A stretch of 64,000 bases of DNA from Sinotaia quadrata (GCA_028829895.1 CM054180.1:95230135-95294134); one strand, 5' to 3'. Positions 12,401-25,310 are shown, counted from the stretch's first letter. Notes: generated from the letters alone by a model not told the origin. A program made the numbers and translations.

Positions 12401-15400
12401 TCCTTGTACGAGTTGTCCAAGGCTCATTGTACGAGTAACTACATTCCTTGTACGAGTTGTCCAAGGCTCATTGTACGAGTAACTACATTCCTTGTACGAG
12501 TTGTCCAAGGCTCATTGTACGAGTAACTACATTCCTTGTACGAGTTGTCCAAGGCTCATTGTACGAGTAACTACATTCCTTGTACGAGTTTGTCCTAAAA
12601 TTCACTTTCGAGTTAATCTCTTCGCTTTCACTCAGTCTTTTTAAAAATTTTATAATTATTTCGTTGTAGTCCATGGAATTTATGTTTTGGCTTTGACTTC
12701 TTGATTTTGATTGCTACAGAGCAGTTCTCTCAGTCTGGCTTTTCCTTCTTGTGGTTGCAACCATTTTCGACTGCTTGTATTGGGAAAAACTGTCTGAAGG
12801 ACAACATATCTTTCAGCATTCACCACAATCAAACCCACAAGCACAGCACAAGCGTCTTAGCGTACAGCCCAGTCAGGATGAAGAGAGCGAAAGACTTCCA
12901 CTGTCCCTTCATCCAGATGTGCTTCAGCCAAACCATTCAGCACAAAATCACGCGTCACTTACTACCTCATCGCCGTCGTCACAACCACTTCAGGCTCCAG
13001 TGCTGCCACGCCCAGAGACTGGTACTGCAAAGGTTTTCAGCGATAGCGTTGATCACTCAGTCTCCACGACCACCGTCGTGGAAAGCAGCATGGATTGGAG
13101 CATGGAAAACATCACGTTCTTCTCAATGGCCGAAGCGGAAGAAGAGTACCTTTCTTGCGGCAGTGAACCTCAACAAGGCCTCAGACGACCTTTCACCTTG
13201 TCCTGCTCCACGTCCATAGAATGGTCTTGTTTGGACAGTGGGGATCAATCTCCCGTCCCCAGCTCTCAGGAAAGCATTAGCCAGCTAGCCAAGCGTGGTA
13301 GGAGGCAACCCCCACCCCTCCAACATACACATATATATCAATGCATTCACACGCATAAAAATAAAATGTAGTTCTTACTTTTCTTTAGAAAAGAAATACA
13401 TAGAGTTTAATGAGTGTTTGCAAGTCTGCATGTACTTTGTAGCAATTATGAATTTATGTGCGTCGATCGTTTTTCTCACTTGGCATTCTTCTTTAACTTT
13501 ATAGCAAGATCAGTACTTATCAGTAAACGGTTGCATATTAATAAGTCATAAACCTTTAAACAGTCTTTGCTCATTTGTGCATAGTTTGAGCAAATGCTTG
13601 CATACAAAGAATTAACCCGACTTTGGGCACTCCTTATGGAGTTAGTTTTGAAAGTGTCTGAGTTAAAGTAAGCAGCTCGAGGCAAGAATATTCTAGATTG
13701 CTGACATAGTGTAAGCTGAGTGAGTAGTTTTCTATTGTCCAATGATTATGATTTATGATAATGAGACTAGCCAATGGGCTGAGATTAAGGAGTTACCTTG
13801 CTGTAGAAAATTCTGCTCTGTAATCACTTTTGTTGAAGTGAAAGGAAGAAGTCTGGCTTTGAAAGGCAGTTGTTAGCTTGATGGTGAGTTAAAACTGACT
13901 GATTAAGAGAGAATGGACTTGTGAATATTTTGCATTTTCGCTACTGATATGTTATACAGTGTAGAGATGTACTATGTGAGTTGACTTTTATTTCTACAAA
14001 TGTTTAAACTAAGCTGCACACATGTAGTGTGCTAACACTTGATATGGTTTGATAATCTGTATTTATTTTACCATGTGTGTATCAGGCTAATAAATAATGT
14101 TGCAGGAAATTGTAAGTTGAGGATGGAATGTAAGATAGAATGGAGTTATATTGTGATGAACAGGAAACTTAGGTTTGCTCCTTAATTATATTTTACAGTG
14201 AGCAAGTGGCCTTTTGAGTTTCAAAGTTTGAGTTCTAAGTTTCAAGTTTTGAGTTTCAACTCCCAAGTTTCCAGTTACCCTTCACGTGTTCACCAATTAG
14301 AAACTTGAATGACTGGGAAGGCATGGGAATTTCTATTGCAGTGTGTAAGTGTAAGGAGTATTCTATACACTTTGATGTATATGCTGGATACATCAGGAGA
14401 ATTCTTGTATACTGAGGTTGCCAGAATTGCTGTGGTCATGTTCTGCTTGAAGAAACTGACATGGTGAGGAGAGTGCTCAAGTTCGTCTGAGAATATAACA
14501 GTACTTTTCTGTGTTTTCCACACCTGTTAATGGGCATTGTTGCAAAAGCCAAGGAAATACTGTTGAATCAGTGCTTAATCTAGGTAATGTAAAATATTTA
14601 AATTACCTACCTCTAATAACTTCCTTTCTATTCTCTGATAAGACTAACCTGCAATTTATGTTGACTCTTGTTGAATTGCAATTATATTTTTCTTATATAG
14701 AGAGACTGTGTAACATAAAATTATCTGAATGAGAGTGACAAAATGCCACAAATTTCTTTTTTGATTATAAATAATTTTACACGAAAAAATAGAATTAAAC
14801 TTTGGGGATGTTTTCTGTCAATTTCTAAGGAATTAAGATCAGTGTTCTGTATTTTTTCCTGGGTATTACATTTTTTAAAAAGATTTTCTCCTGCTGCACT
14901 TTTGATTTGATATTTTATTTATTTATGTTGTTTTTTTTTCCATTAAAGTAAACTTTTCCAGCAAGTGATTTTTGTCAAATACATTTTGAGATTTTTTATT
15001 TTTGTTTGTTTTGGAATTTTAAATTCATTTAAAAATTTAATTTAATTTCTTCTTTGAGACAGGAAACAATGCCTTGGTGATCCTACTACAGCTAGTCAAG
15101 TGTTTGTCTTTGTACACAAGTCTCCAGACTCTATGGGCCCCCCAGCAAACAGTGCCACAACTAGCTTGTCTGCATGGAGTGCGAGTGTTTGCTTGTGTTT
15201 GGACCATTGTCTTTCACACCTACCTATTCTTAATTCCTTTTGGAGGTAAATAAATGTTAGGTTTTTAAATTATTTAACTCATATTCTCAGGTAAAAGATT
15301 AGTAAACACACCCCATACCCCGACAAAAAAGAACGATTCTAAAAATAATGTTCTTAATTTAACTGTGTTTTAATACTTAATGGGTATTTCTAACTTTTAA

Positions 15401-18400
15401 GAAAATAAAACTTCATAACTTACTTGAAAAATATTTTGAAATAAAAATTAAATAATAGTATAAGAATAAAATCTATATACCATTAACAATCAAAGATAAT
15501 AAAATAATACATTTATCAATGTTTTTCTAATATTTATAATTGAAGTCACACAAGGGAAAGAGTTTTACTATTTTCTTCATGTTCCTATTGTATGGTAATT
15601 AAAATTCATAAGGAATCTAAGTATGCCATAGTCAGTGTGCTTAGAAATTATCAAGCAGTTTTATGGTTTCTGTCTTGAAATACATGTAATTAGAAATTAT
15701 CAAGCAGTTTTATGCTTTGTGTCTTGAAATACATGTAATAAGAAAACACACCTTGTATACATAGAATGCATTGGTTTAAAAATAATGATTAAATGAGAAG
15801 GATGGAATTCATTGATTTGTTTTGTCTGTTTCAAAATAGTAATGCTTGTGAAATTCTTAACATCACGGTTAAGAGGGCTCAGAAATAGGTAATTTTCTTA
15901 TCTAATAATTTGCACTTTAGATTATTAGTTTTAATAAATACATTTTCATTCACTACAGATAATCTATTGGATTTTACAAAGGACATGAATAACAAGCTAT
16001 CCTTCACTATGATTGTGAATGGCTCTTATGGAATTGAAACACTTTTTATTCTCAGGTATCATTTTAGTAACATTTTCTTGTATGAATGTAAGTATTTCTT
16101 TAATTCATCCAGTAGATTAAAAACCTTTCTTTGTTCTGTTTTTAAACAAGACAGATATATTTCTGTATTGTTTGTTTTTCAAAGTTATAACCATGTTTAA
16201 ACTAATTTTACTGATTTATACATTTTATAAAATAATTTCCATAAAACACATTATTGTGAAGAACTAATTTGATAATATTGGTCCATTTAGATAACTAAGG
16301 CAATATCTATGGTAAATCTATTCAGAGTATCTATGGTAGTTATTACTATATATATATATATATATTTACTCACACAGCAAAATTTATGAAGATGGTAAAT
16401 ATCTGTTTAGCTTTAATTGACAATTTACCAAAACAATCTTAACTTATTTTTTCATAAAACAAACACTTCAAAGTGTGTTATCTCTTAGATGATAGATAAG
16501 AACAAATAATGACTACTGCATCCACAAGTAGTTACTGTGACAGGTTAAGAAAATGAAGAGTAGAACTGGTAATTCTTTAATAGTAACTTTTTGAGTTTCT
16601 ATGTAATCCATACATTTACAATGGCACCTGTTGACTTAAATAATACAATTAATGGGTGCTGTCAGAGATGATATAAGATAATGTTACCCACAACTGGAGT
16701 TGTATTAGTTAATATTTCCATATCCCACAATGAAATAAATTATCTTTCTCTTATCATACAGTGGAGTATTGACTGGGTATCTGACATCTCGAAATTTTCA
16801 GGGGAATAACAGAAAAGCTAATTGGGTGCTTTTCATTTTTCGCCATTATTTAAGGTATGCAATTTGCTTAGTAAGTAATGTTACACATTACACACATATC
16901 TGAAATGAATAGAATATGTTGGACTACATCATACACTTAACAATAAATTGTTCACAAATTATCTAAACAGATTTTGCTTGTATACACTATATGGTTATAC
17001 CATTTAAAAAATGGTCAAGAATCTATTATTTCTTTTTAATTCATAAGACTTGGTGTCATTTCTTTGTACATTGTATGACTATTTTGTTTCTGTTAGAGAA
17101 CAGCCATAAGTCTTAGTGGCATTTCATTGTATGACTATTTTGTTTTTGTTATAGAACAGCCATAAGACTTGGTGTAATTTCATTGTACATTGCTCAACTA
17201 AACTGTTTCTAAGTTACGGACACTTATGTAAGAATTTCAATTAATGACTTTTTTATTTCCAAGTTAGGGATATATCTATAGGAGAAAGTGTAATTTTATT
17301 GCAGAACTATATTTCTTTCTTTTAGAGATAGTACAGCTATAAGTTAGTGTAATTTCTTTATACATTTATGCTGTGTCTACAGTGGACACATCTATAAAAG
17401 TTAGTGTCATTATTGTAGCAATTAGTCTCCTTAGCTTTGAGCTTAACAAAATTGATGACAATGTTGTCTTATGGTTGGTGTGGCATTGGAATCACTTTGT
17501 GAAAATTGTCTCATGTATATATTAAGTTCAACTGAAATAAATAATTATTGTTATTCAATCTTTTATGAACAATGTTTTGTAAATTTGATCACTTAGCTGT
17601 GGACTATCTATTCAGAAGGAAAGAAAAATTGCTCGTAACACAAACCACTTCTAATTGTTCAAGACAATATAAATGGCAAACCCTTGCTGCTTATATTTAT
17701 TACAAGTCTAGGTATTGGTTCTCTGAAATAATATTATCTCCTTTCAACCTGTTCAAAGACAGTAATTGATAAATTCATTAGCTGATAAAGGAAGGGGGTA
17801 TGTTACAGAAATAAAGAAGTGTACTTTAAAAAGATTTAAAGGGCAAACCTTCATCTATGGGTGGATTTTACTTGTTTGCAGACTCGTGCCAACCATGCTT
17901 GTGGTCATTGTGATATATGTGATTCTGTTTCCATATATGACACATGGCCCACTTCAGAGTGACCAAGTCATGGACCACCAAGACTGTATGAAATATGGGT
18001 GGCTGAATCTACTGTTGCTACAAAATTATGCCTCTGTGGGGGTATGTGGAAAAGTCTGCATTCAAAATATTAATAATTTAAAGAACAAGTGAAACAAAAC
18101 TTGCATTATTTAAAGCCAGTCAAAAGGTATGTTTTGGTAAATAAATAGATGAATGGATGGATAGTTATTTACTGAGATGAATAGTGATTGGAAATATAGA
18201 GAGAGTAGGAGGCAATAGGTTTAAATAGTGTCTTACATGTAAATGTATGTACGTGTGTGTGTGAGTGAAGTGGAAATAATCTCTGTTGACTGTTTCAGTG
18301 TCTCCCTTGGACTTGGTACATTGCTGTGGACTGGCAGCTTTTCATTCTAACACCATTCATTCTGATTTTGTTGAACAAGTGTGTCTCCAGACATAGCAAT

Positions 18401-21400
18401 ATGCACATGACAAAGAAAAATTTAAGCACATTTCATTTACACACAAAACTTTGCATTTTATGTATATAGACTAATAGCAAAACTGTTATTATATTATTAT
18501 AGTTTATGTATATAGACTAATAGTACAACTGTTATTACATTTTAATAGTGGTATTTTGTTAATTACAAAATTATATATTTGAAATTTTAGTCTTTGGAAT
18601 ATTAATTTGGATGGTCATTATAGAATAGAATCTAAAGATAATTAATGGTCTCTATACTATTTCTATTAATTTAATATTTCTCCCATAAAATACAAAAACT
18701 TAGGATAAAAAATCAATTTGAACATTAGGTATGTTATGATTATCAGTTGATAAGTTAAAGTTATAAATTACAATATCATTTCAAGATATATAACATTGTC
18801 TTTTCAGGCGAGCTAAAATGGGCTATGTCATAGGCTTTCATCTAGTATTGGCTTCATGCTTGACATGTGGCTTAGTTTCAGGTCTCAATGATCTTCCTGT
18901 CAACCCTAATGTCCTTTCACTAAATCAAACGTAAGTATACTAGTATTACTTTGTCTTGAAGAAGGTGTTTAAATTGTAAGTTATCTTGGGATTGATTTCT
19001 AACTCAACAGAAAAATAATAATGGTTCTTAGCCATATAGACATCAGAATATCTAAGAATATATTTCCAAATTTGTACATTTTATATTTAAAACCTATAAA
19101 TTCTCAAAACTCTTTACTTTTACACTGGACATAAATTCTCAGTCATGTTTGTACATCTTTATACCTTAAAATAAATTCCCATAATTTCTTACTAGCTATT
19201 CACTCTGAATCTAAGCACACTTTACTGAGCACAATTATGCATATACTTACATCTAAATATAAAATCCCACTACCTCATACCAGGAAGTAACAAATTCATT
19301 TAAAGCAACCTGTCTGCTGGACGGGAATCACCTCTCTAAGGTGCTACGTGTCCTCATATAATTATAGTCTATTACATCAATGATCCAAATATTTCCACAA
19401 GAATTTTTCATGAAAATTCTAACAAGGACAAAATAGTAAGCATACACACACACACACACTCAAACAAACAAAAATAAATAATTTGTTTCCACTGTCGAAT
19501 GAGGCATGTCTGGAGATTTATACACAACGCTGTTATAGAATTAATTATTATTTTTAAAATTCAATATCAAATCTAATAACAGCCCCACAGCCAACTCTAC
19601 TCCTCCTATCACAGCTCCACAGCCTACCCTACTCCTCCTATCACAGCTCCACAGCCTACCCTACTCCTCCTATCACAGCTCCTCAGCCTACCCTACTCCT
19701 ATCACAGCCCCATAACCTACCCTACTCTTCCTATCATAGCCCCACAGCCAACCCTACTCCTCCTATTACAGCCCCACAGCTACCCTACTCCTCCTATCAC
19801 TATGCTAACTTCTCTTGATTTAATGGAATAATTATTCAACCTAATGAATAGTATCTCCTCCTCTTAATTAATTAATACTCATTCATCCAATATTTGGCTT
19901 ACCCCCAGCCAATCTCAATTAATGGTCATTCAAAGAATTAATTAAAATATAGAGAAAGATAGCAATTCTTTAATAATAAGAATAAGATAATTACAAGTTA
20001 CAATGAGTTAGAAGAAAATACTCAACATACACTTTTTTTTTGGTTCTATTCCCAATGTACAGTTTGCTTGGACTCCTTATCAACAATTCACGAAAGTTTG
20101 ATCTCAATTTAAATTGTGGCAAAAAAAGTATAACCATGCAAAAAATATCATTGTCAGAATTATAATTATGCCTATTTTTCAATTTTCTTAAAATGTGTTT
20201 ATGTAGTACAAAAAATGGTGTTCAAATACACACACACACACACATATTTAAAAATTACTAAAAATGGTGCTTACACACATACACTACAGATAATTCTAGG
20301 ATTTTATGGAGGACATACATAACAAGCTCTGTGTGGCTGTTATGGAACTGAATAACAAGTGTGCAAGTATATGCTAAATACCTTAATCAAAAAGTTATGA
20401 AATTTTAATACACTATGAATGTCAACTTTATTGAAGGCCTTGTTGTTTTCATGTCTATTACAGAGTTTGTATATATCAACAACTATTCAACACATAAATG
20501 GTGCATCCCCAATAAACATGTAATACTTTATTTTAGCAGGACACATACATTTGCTTTCATGTTGCCAGGGTGATTGAAAAGTATACAAATCTCTACTACA
20601 AGAGACCTTATACTCATGCTGGCTCCTTTCTGGTGGCACTCTTGTTTGGCTTTTATCTTCAGTCCACGGAGTTTGTGGAGCGTCCTTCCAAGGTAGGCTG
20701 GTTTCAACAATAAACATCCTTTGCTCTCTTATACAGTTTATAAGAAACAAGCAGCTTTATAATTGAAATGCATTCTAAATAACCAGTTTTGAAAACAGAA
20801 TGTGGTCTTTCCTCTCAACAAGCAAACACTTGATTGCAAGCATGTATCTACTGCTTGTGTTTAGTCACACTACTGTTAATTTATCATGTGTGTTCATTCA
20901 TTAAATTATCATTTAGTATGTCATTTGTATTACATTAACTTGATATTTATGTGCTTTCACATTCATTAAATTGTCATTTATCATTCACATTACTTTTAAT
21001 TGACAACTTACACTTTTGCATTCAAGAACTTAAAAAGAAATAGACACTGATATCATTGCTTTGACCTGGTATTTCAAGTAAAGCATGAAATTAGTTAATC
21101 ATTATCAACATTCACTGTTATTTCTTTTACAAAATTTTTAATTACATTTAATCACCTGCTTTTCACAAATTTGTTTGCTATTGGCATCTGCCACCTGTGT
21201 CATTCACATTACATTTGAATGCAATCTGTTATCAGTGGTACCACTGATTTGATGAAAACCATTTTGCTGAGTATCATCATTCATATTTTCATTAATTCAG
21301 ATTGTAGTGGTGACAGGCTCGACTGTTGCTGCTGCAGTGGCTGGTGCAGTTGTACTGGGGATAAAGGCTTTTCTTGGTGAAGTTACAGTTCCTTCCACAA

Positions 21401-22298
21401 CAGAGGCAGCCCTGTACAATGCAGTAGGGCGCACAGGATGGTCACTAGCAGTCTGTTGGCTTATTTATATTTGTATGACAAATAGAAGTGGTGAGTTTTA
21501 TGAAATACAGCATTAAGGTATAGCAGCAGTAAAGAACAACAAAAAATGAATTTCTTCAAGCTTTAAGTTAAAGATGTGTTTGACGGAATCATCTCTGAAG
21601 TATAAAATACATTTAAATTTAATTAAGAGGTCTTGTGAACAAATTTCCTAGCCTGATGGAATTAGATTTCAAGTCTTTGCCTAAGTGATCGTACATTTAA
21701 ATTTTAATTACAGGACCTGTGAACAAGCTCCTGTCCTGGTCTGGATGGGTTCCACTGAGTCGTCTTGGCTACAGCCTGTACTTGACCCATCCAATTGTTG
21801 TCCTGTGTTATGTTACCAGTTTGGACCAGTTGCCCTATCTGAGTGGACATGTGAATGTGAGACATGTTTCACTTGACTTAATGTAATATCATATAGTAAA
21901 TTTAAGAGAAAAAAATAAGAATTCAAATCATTGCTTTCTTGCGTAATATACATGTGTATAAAAATATTAAGTGATAATTATTTTTTAAATAATCAAACAC
22001 CACCAACACCACACCAGTAAATTCAAGACTAGATTTTCTTCAGTTTTTCATACATTTCTGCTGCTTAAAAGTCACCATTTTCATAATTTATGATTAGGTA
22101 TCAGTCAATTATTAGCTATTTGGTACTTCTATATTTATACAGCAAAAGATAAAGCGTTTGTTATTGCTGTTGCAGTTGACAGTATATCTTGGTGTGGCAT
22201 TCATCAGTTTCATCACAGCTGCCTTTGTCTTCCTGATTTTTGAAAATCCATTTTCTGCTGTCCAGTTTTACTTCACAAAATGTCCAAACAAGCAATGA
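6526..22298 (+). CDS. NRF-type acyltransferase-3 membrane protein (nose resistant to fluoxetine-like), 15 exons
   Basis: Exons: 6526-6808, 8284-8432, 9155-9245, 11117-11253, 12720-13297, 15063-15245, 15959-16055, 16762-16854, 17882-18041, 18299-18378, 18808-18930, 20569-20692, 21301-21490, 21714-21856, 22176-22298 (TGA). All other junctions are GT/AG and phase-compatible. The exon 3 to exon 4 join is not: exon 3 ends in phase 1 and exon 4 opens in phase 0. Residues 1-30 hold a hydrophobic signal-like segment. An extracellular NRF domain follows, with paired Cys (NCTED, SECEG, KYCTAV, LCVPDTCD, VLCV). Transmembrane segment 1 (VLSVWLFLLVVATIFDCLYW) precedes a ~180-residue Ser/His/Pro-rich loop, then the acyltransferase-3 core: LACLHGVRVFACVWTIVFHTY, VNGSYGIETLFILSG, LPWTWYIAVDWQLF, SRLGYSLYLTHPIVV. 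The His of FHTY sits where the family's conserved His lies. Relatives in nematodes and insects act in membrane transport of lipids or drugs; the substrate here is unknown. About 850 residues. Confidence 0.92.
6842..7185 (+). repeat. ~45-bp repeat carrying copies of the NRF exon 1 donor
   Basis: About eight copies of a 41-46 bp unit containing GTGGTTCAAAGTAAGTCAAT. The unit matches the true exon 1 donor (CAGTTCAAAGTAAGCCACTG at 6801), so each copy carries a GTAAG donor, several closer to consensus than the real one. Translation past the true donor meets a stop at 6832-6834. Confidence 0.9.
7258..7404 (+). repeat. 45-bp tandem repeat, three copies
   Basis: Three nearly identical copies of a 45-bp unit with a T-rich tract ending in CCTCTCAG, followed by CCTGTTACAGTCTTAATTTG. 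Each copy therefore has acceptor-like pyrimidine-AG sequence. It lies in NRF intron 1. The rest of intron 1 (7405-8080) is AT-rich with no feature seen. Confidence 0.88.
8086..8166 (+). repeat. ~42-bp duplication in NRF intron 1
   Basis: Two near-identical copies of a unit containing GGATAAAGTATTGTATGCTT and TATGTTAAAATA lie head to tail, 120-200 bp upstream of NRF exon 2. Confidence 0.8.
8480..8722 (+). repeat. 23-bp repeat derived from the NRF exon 2 donor
   Basis: About ten copies of a 23-bp unit, TTCTGCTTTCAGTAGTAAAT plus GTG. They resemble the true exon 2 end (GCGCTCAGTG then GTAAGATGTGG). Each unit joins a pyrimidine tract and AG to a GTAA, and the last copy reads CTTCAGTGGTAAGT, a strong donor context 290 bp beyond the real one. 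Confidence 0.9.
9295..9452 (+). repeat. (GT)n microsatellite, ~158 bp
   Basis: Long GT array with a few AT interruptions, starting 50 bp after NRF exon 3. Six frames give long Cys-Val or His-Thr ORFs with no biological meaning. Confidence 0.97.
9673..10393 (+). repeat. 25-bp minisatellite, ~29 copies with a two-state variant
   Basis: Very uniform array of GCTAGGAGTRATGACTATAT plus TGATT. The only frequent difference between units is R = G or A. Reading units in order gives G A G G G G A A G A A A A G G G A A G G G A A A G A G A, then a diverged unit that runs into a short GT tract. Near-identity over 720 bp indicates recent expansion. Confidence 0.97.
10560..10950 (+). repeat. ~35-bp minisatellite, decaying 3' copies
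   Basis: About ten units around CCTTGATGAATGTAGTGGCA and TGCAAATTGTTATGA. The first four are close to identical and later ones diverge and change length. It sits in NRF intron 3. Confidence 0.88.
11024..11041 (+). repeat. Poly-C tract (18 C)
   Basis: Eighteen consecutive C followed by TTAG, 75 bp before the NRF exon 4 acceptor. It has the form of a pyrimidine tract plus AG and could serve an upstream microexon (see findings). Homopolymers of this kind are also assembly-error prone. Confidence 0.9.
11334..11485 (+). repeat. 63-bp duplication after NRF exon 4
   Basis: Two almost identical 63-bp copies beginning ATGGCTCCTACAGACTGTTT, then a partial third copy (ATGGCTCATACAGACTG). They lie within NRF intron 4, about 80 bp past the exon 4 donor. 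Confidence 0.88.
11568..11770 (+). repeat. ~38-bp degenerate repeat (CAAACATAACAGTG)
   Basis: Five to six copies around CAAACATAACAGTGGTGCAT and AGATGATTACACTTATTA, with the central two identical and the outer ones diverged. Confidence 0.8.
11975..12262 (+). repeat. ~42-bp minisatellite (CTGTACAAGTTCAGTGTCTG)
   Basis: About seven copies of a unit with CTGTACAAGTTCAGTGTCTG and TGTATAAATCAATCTCTTTC. Length and base variation between copies show it is older than the 44-bp array that follows. Confidence 0.88.
12345..12595 (+). repeat. 44-bp minisatellite before NRF exon 5
   Basis: Five and a half copies, practically identical, of a 44-bp unit (TTGTACGAGTTGTCCAAGGC, TCATTGTACGAGTAACTACA, TTCC). 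Ends 124 bp upstream of the exon 5 acceptor at 12719. Confidence 0.93.
13298..15062 (+). other. NRF intron 5, no gene seen
   Basis: AT-rich intron. The only structure noticed is a short, impure repeat of AGTTTCAA/GAGTTT around 14215-14275. Short ORFs here have no coding character. Confidence 0.6.
15635..15740 (+). repeat. 52-bp duplication in NRF intron 6
   Basis: Two consecutive copies of a 52-bp unit containing AGAAATTATCAAGCAGTTTT and CTTGAAATACATGTAAT, with three or four differences. Confidence 0.85.
17038..17420 (+). repeat. ~58-bp degenerate tandem repeat in NRF intron 8
   Basis: About six diverged copies around CATAAGACTTGGTGTCATTT and GACTATTTTGTTTCTGTTAG. The first three are clear and the rest only recognisable by pattern. 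Confidence 0.75.
19578..19802 (+). repeat. ~31-bp C-rich minisatellite in NRF intron 11
   Basis: About seven copies of CCACAGCCTACCCTACTCCT plus CCTATCACAGC with small deletions. It is markedly more C-rich than the AT-rich flanks. Confidence 0.88.
20282..20356 (+). pseudogene. Decayed copy of NRF exon 7
   Basis: The stretch begins with CACTACAGATAAT, as does the true exon 7 (acceptor plus exon start at 15951). It continues in parallel (GGATTTTATGGAGGACATAC against GGATTTTACAAAGGACATGA, then AACAAGCT). About 20 bases of the middle are missing before GGCTGTTATGGAACTGAA, which matches GGCTCTTATGGAATTGAA. The deletion and the loss of a clean donor make it non-functional. It lies in intron 11, 4.3 kb from its source. 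Confidence 0.75.
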
Positions 22299-23023
22299 CC
22301 ATGCCCCAGACGTTATGTCCCATATCCTTAGAAAAGATTAAATTTTCTTTCTTTCAACACTGAGAAACTAATCTTGACACACTTTAGCATTATTGATTTC
22401 ATTAAAGTGTGGTTTTAAGTTTATTTTTAGCAATTAATCTACAATTGAGGTATGACTTTGTAATAATAATTAAAGTCATTTAATAACAAAATCCAAAAAC
22501 TTATTCTAAATTAATCCTTTTAAAAAAAAACACCTTCTCTTCTAAACAAACATACTAACATAACAAACTGAAAAAGAGTCATGCTTACTGCCTAATTACG
22601 TTTTCATTTCATGACCCTTGGAAAATATTTGCAATTCCAAGTTTAAAATTTCTGACCCTCTCTACCCATGTATCATAATGATAAGTGACCTATATTTTTC
22701 TCTTAACAGAGTTTCACCTGTAAATCCATCTCTTCTGGGACTATTGAGCTGTTTTGCAGGAATGACATTGACTTTTTCATAAACAAAATATACACTAATC
22801 CTAATATTAACCATAATCTTAACCTGCTCTTTTTTGGTTTATTGTTTTGTTTATTCCTCCAAACCACTGAAGTAACTTCAGTTAGCAATAAATTCAGTGT
22901 TCAAGGCTGAAGACATTTTGTGCATAAATCATGGCCTTTTAACAGTGACACACATTATTCATGTACATAGGTTTTTGGAAAGAGTTCCAAATGACACTTA
23001 GTTAATGTTGAATAATCTGCAGT

Positions 23024-23029
23024 AATAAA
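23024..23029 (+). promoter_or_regulatory. Candidate poly(A) signal of the NRF gene
   Basis: AATAAA 726 bp after the NRF stop codon. No closer clean hexamer was noticed, but the AT-rich context makes it only a candidate. Confidence 0.3.
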
Positions 23030-23454
23030 ATCTTATCTACGTACTATCTATTTTCAGTCTTATGTTTAGTTTTATTTACTTATTTGGAGGGGGAGAATAT
23101 ACTGGCAGAACTCTAACCAAAGGTTACTTCCTCAAGGTACATAACTCTTGATCATCATAAGTGATCAGAAATAAGAAGATATTTAGAGAATAGGATTCAT
23201 AAGTTTAATCATCAAATTTTCTTGTTAATAAAAAAGATATTTAGCATGAATTTTGGATTATTTGGCAAGTATTTAATTTGAATACATTCATATGTCTAAT
23301 ACTGGTATGCACTGTCTTTCAATTCTAACATTACTAAACTGTTTATTTATTAAGTATGCCTGCAGACTTTTTCTTTTTCCAAAATGGTGTTTGTTTTACA
23401 GGAATGTCAAATATATCCAACTTGTTGACAATTGAATCTTAAGCCCTTCATAAT

Positions 23455-24015
23455 GTTGTATAATATACAAAAACGTTCTCTAATGTTTCAAGACACTCTC
23501 TAATATTACATCTAATGTATGAAAACACTTCTTCAATGTGTCATCTAATACATCAAGACAATCTTTAATACTGTATGTGGGTAATGTACACAGGCCTGAT
23601 CTAATACATCTATGTACAAAACACTGATCTAATGTTGTCTATTGTACAAAGGCCTTTCTAATACTACATCTATATACAAAACACTGATATAATGTATTTT
23701 CAAAAGCCTATCTAATGCTACATCTATGTACACAGGACTGATCTAATGTTGTCTATTGTACAAAGGCCTATCTAATACTACATCTATGTACAAAACACTG
23801 ATTTATTGTTGTCCATGTACAAAGGCATGATCTAATACTACATATATGTACAAAACACTGATCTAATGTTGTCTAATGTACAAACTATGATCTAATACTA
23901 CATCTATGTACAAAACAGATTTATTGTTGTCCATGTACAAAGACATGATCTAATACTACAGCTATGTACAAAACACTGATCTAATGTACAAAGGCCTATC
24001 TAATACTAATCTAAT
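23455..24015 (+). repeat. ~57-bp degenerate repeat (ATCTAATACTACATCTATGT)
   Basis: Roughly nine diverged copies built on GATCTAATACTACATCTATG, TACAAAACACTGATCTAATG and TTGTCTATTGTACAAAGGCC, with units missing one or more blocks. It lies between the NRF and KLHL20 genes. Confidence 0.85.
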
Positions 24016-25310
24016 GCTATGGTTGATAATATATATCTTAAGAATACATTAATTCTGTATCCAGTGGACAAAGATATATTCTAATGCTGTGTCCAGAGTA
24101 CAAAGATACAGTCTAAGATCCGATGATGCATATTTTTTTGTTTTATCAGAAAAGAAAAGAATTTTACATGACATACAAGGGCATCATCTTAGAATATCAG
24201 AACCAGAATGAAAACAAGAAAATTAATGAGAAGTTTATGCTACTGCAGTTTTTTTAAAAGTCTTTATTTTTTATTTTATTCAAATTTTCTCTTGTATTCT
24301 TTGTTCTTTTAGTTTTACTTAAATGCATTTTCTTCAATCTGTGCTTTTTTCTTTACAACTGTCAAAATGTAAATGAATTAATTAAAATTACTATTTCTTC
24401 TGATGTAATTTAATACAAATATCTGTATTAATAATTAACTTTTCTACTGATTATTACTCAATATATAAATTGGTGATGTGGTTTACTGATGACATAATTT
24501 GGTTGATAAATACATGACATCTGCAGAAGACATGAAAAGAGTAGCTTCTTTGCAACTTAACATTGCACTAATCATCATTTATGTTATCTACGGAGACATC
24601 AGATCAGAAATTATAAAGATCAAAAGTTATAAACACAAATGGAAATTCAAGTAGACATTTAGTTTGGAACAAATCTTACATGCATATAAAATTTATTTCT
24701 CATTAGAGTAGCTTGCATTATATGAGTTGTGATGTGAATCAACTGTTTGATAATACAACTGAAAATATACCTTACATTTTATTGAACAAAACTAATAATG
24801 CTCCAATGTTAGTTTGAACCAAAATCTCAAGTGATAAGTTCCATTGAGAATATGAGGTGAGCACCAATAAGGGCCCTACAGCACAAAACAAAACTTTCCT
24901 CAAGAATTATGGTGAAAATAAACATTACATTGGGTTAGGCTAAAATAATTCTTGTTTCAGTTCCTATTTGAACTATAATCTAAAGACCTGCGATCACATA
25001 TCAACCCTTATATTAACAAATGACACATATTTACAGATACTTTTTTAATGACTATATGTTTCTTAAACTTTTCTCTCTATGAACAAGTTCTGAGCACATC
25101 CCAAATGTTATCAATAGATTTGTCATAAAAATAAACATTTTACTGACTTTGACAAAAGTAATTAAAGCTTTTGTTTATAAGCAACAAAATCAAAAGTGCA
25201 AAGATCATGTGTTGATGAAAGCATAATGTAAAAAAAAAATTTTTTTAATTTGTTGTGATCTAAACATCATACATCAGAATTGTCTAAAATCAGCCTGGTT
25301 TCTTGTATGT
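24016..25310. other. Intergenic AT-rich DNA, no gene seen
   Basis: No ORF with coding character, no RNA gene and no repeat noticed on either strand. Confidence 0.5.

Noticed and set aside
12701..13219. 172-codon + strand ORF in another frame
   Set aside because: It is an out-of-frame shadow of NRF exon 5, whose own frame begins with a clear transmembrane helix and joins its neighbours in phase.
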